Shown: positions 62,891 through 64,000 of the stretch, one piece after another
Position numbering within the stretch: position 1 is the stretch's first letter
How the letters are laid out: every line of letters begins with the position of its first letter
Translations under genes and position numbers: made by a program
The notes under the pieces: generated by a model
Seen by the model: only the letters and a program-made list of their open reading frames with translations
Database searches by the model: none
What the model was told of the DNA's origin: nothing
Assembly (NCBI GenBank): GCA_026874595.1
Contig: CM049306.1
Location: 84,468,142 to 84,532,141 of the forward strand
Direction of reading: 5' to 3'
DNA length: 64,000 nucleotides
DNA from: Sipunculus nudus
Lineage: Eukaryota; Annelida; Sipuncula; Golfingiida; Sipunculidae

Positions 62891-64000
62891 AAAGAGTTTG
62901 AAACCGGTGATCTTGACCTTCTTCCTCAAGGTCAGTATTCTGCCAAAACATAAAATTAATATGAACCACATAACTTTTGAAGTATTTCACATTTTGTCAT
63001 TAATTTTGGTACACAAAATATGCCAACGAAAATCTCAGAAGTGATTGAAAACTGTTGACCTGGACCTTCATCTTCAAGGTCAAATCTGCCAAAATGTAAA
63101 AGTCTTTCACATTTTGTCTTCAAACTGGGTACACAATTTGTTCCTACTGAAATCTCGGTGGAGATAAAAAACAGGTGACCTTGACCTTCATCTTCAAGGT
63201 CAAATCTTCAGAAATTAAAAATTTTGTGAACCTCATAACATCTGAAGTATTTCACATTTGTCCTCAAATTTGGTATAGGTCTTGATAAAACAAAGTTCTT
63301 GGACAAATTGGAAAACCAGTGACCTTTGATAAGGATCTTCAGGGTCAAATCTGCCGAAATTAAAAGTTTTGTGAACCTCATAACATCTGAAGTATTTCAC
63401 ATTTTGTCCTCAAATTTGGTATAGGTCTTGTTTAAACCAAGTTCTTGGACAAGTTGGAAAAACGGTGACCTTGATAAGGATCTTCAAGGTCAATAAGCAG
63501 AATTATAATAACTAATATCTCAGAAAAGTTTGAAAACCGGTGACCTTACCCTTCATCTTCAAGGTCCAATCTACCAAAATGTAAACTTTTGTTAACCCCA
63601 TAATATTTTAAATATTGCACATTGTGTCCTCAAATTTGGTACATGACTTGTTTCAACCAAGTTCTTTGACGAGTTTAAAAACTTGTGACCCTGGCCAGGG
63701 TCTTCAAGGTCAAATAAGCCGAATAATAGATATTGTCTTGTGAGCACAATTACTTATGAAGTAAATATTTTTTCCCTGCATTTGACACACAAGTTGTTCT
63801 CTGAATAGTATAGGTATATTAGTGACCTTGTCCTTGAGGATCAAATTTTCACAATTCTAGGATTATTGTGACCTCCATGACTTTAAAATACTAAAGATCT
63901 TTTGCTCAAATTTGACACACAAGCTCTTTCTACCTATAACTCAGAGCAGTTCACAAACAGGTGACCTTGACCATAATCTTCAAGGTCAAATCTGCTGAAA
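62891..64000 (+). repeat. Tandem array with paired TCAAGGTCA motifs, runs off the edge
   Basis: About nine units, mostly 120-148 bp apart, each near GTGACCTTGACCTTCATC followed by TTCAAGGTCAAATC. TCAAGGTCA or a one-base variant occurs at 62926, 63074, 63194, 63339, 63484, 63559, 63704 and 63980; a further variant lies near 63836. In the best units TGACCTTGA and TCAAGGTCA form a 9-bp hairpin with a 9-nt loop. Probably the core region of another dispersed element. Confidence 0.8.

Overview
The window is animal nuclear DNA: AT-rich, with split genes (GT-AG introns up to 16 kb), long (TA)n and (TG)n tracts, and many dispersed and nested repeats. A lophotrochozoan, most likely a mollusc, is my best guess. 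That guess rests on the repeats (elements with GTCC/CCGT microsatellites, terminal hairpins and amplified inner core units), which resemble bivalve 'pearl'/HINE-type elements. It is inference, not proof.

Two protein genes are supported, both on the plus strand. (1) 891-3082 is a six-exon gene for an ankyrin-repeat/SOCS-box (ASB-like) protein of about 410 aa. All its introns are phase 0, and the early exons each carry about one ankyrin-repeat length. (2) 19360 to beyond 60546 is a TRPV cation channel, closest by eye to the Inactive/OSM-9 subfamily. Eleven coding exon positions cover the N-terminus, the ankyrin domain, S1-S4 and the S4-S5 linker/S5. The pore, S6 and C-terminus lie past the right edge. 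Its first intron is 16.4 kb.

The most interesting observation is at the S5 position of the channel gene. Two homologous exons, 58227-58336 and 60437-60546, are both exactly 110 nt, enter and leave in the same phases, and encode 36 full codons that are 16/36 identical. Because 110 is not a multiple of 3, including both or neither shifts the frame, so exactly one can be used. This predicts mutually exclusive splicing of the S4-S5 linker/S5 gating segment. A TIR-bounded MITE (59789-60373) ends about 60 bp before the second exon, and a cluster of four hairpins (60716-60839) lies about 170 bp after it.

The rest is repeats. Three families, unrelated in sequence, share one layout: a hairpin near one end, 9-11 bp perfect subterminal inverted repeats and tandem core units. 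E1 has copies near 9.2-9.8, 21.5-26.7, 48.8-53.6 and 56.9-57.7 kb; E2 near 21.0-26.9 and 51.5-52.9 kb; E3 at 33.3-34.1 kb. E1 and E2 are nested in both orders. Other elements are a 2-kb element with 124-bp TIRs, a probable solo LTR, two tRNA-derived SINE-like copies, a decayed non-LTR retrotransposon fragment, a 48-bp minisatellite, and an array of TCAAGGTCA hairpins running off the right edge. Stretches not listed hold AT-rich intergenic or intronic DNA in which I recognise nothing.
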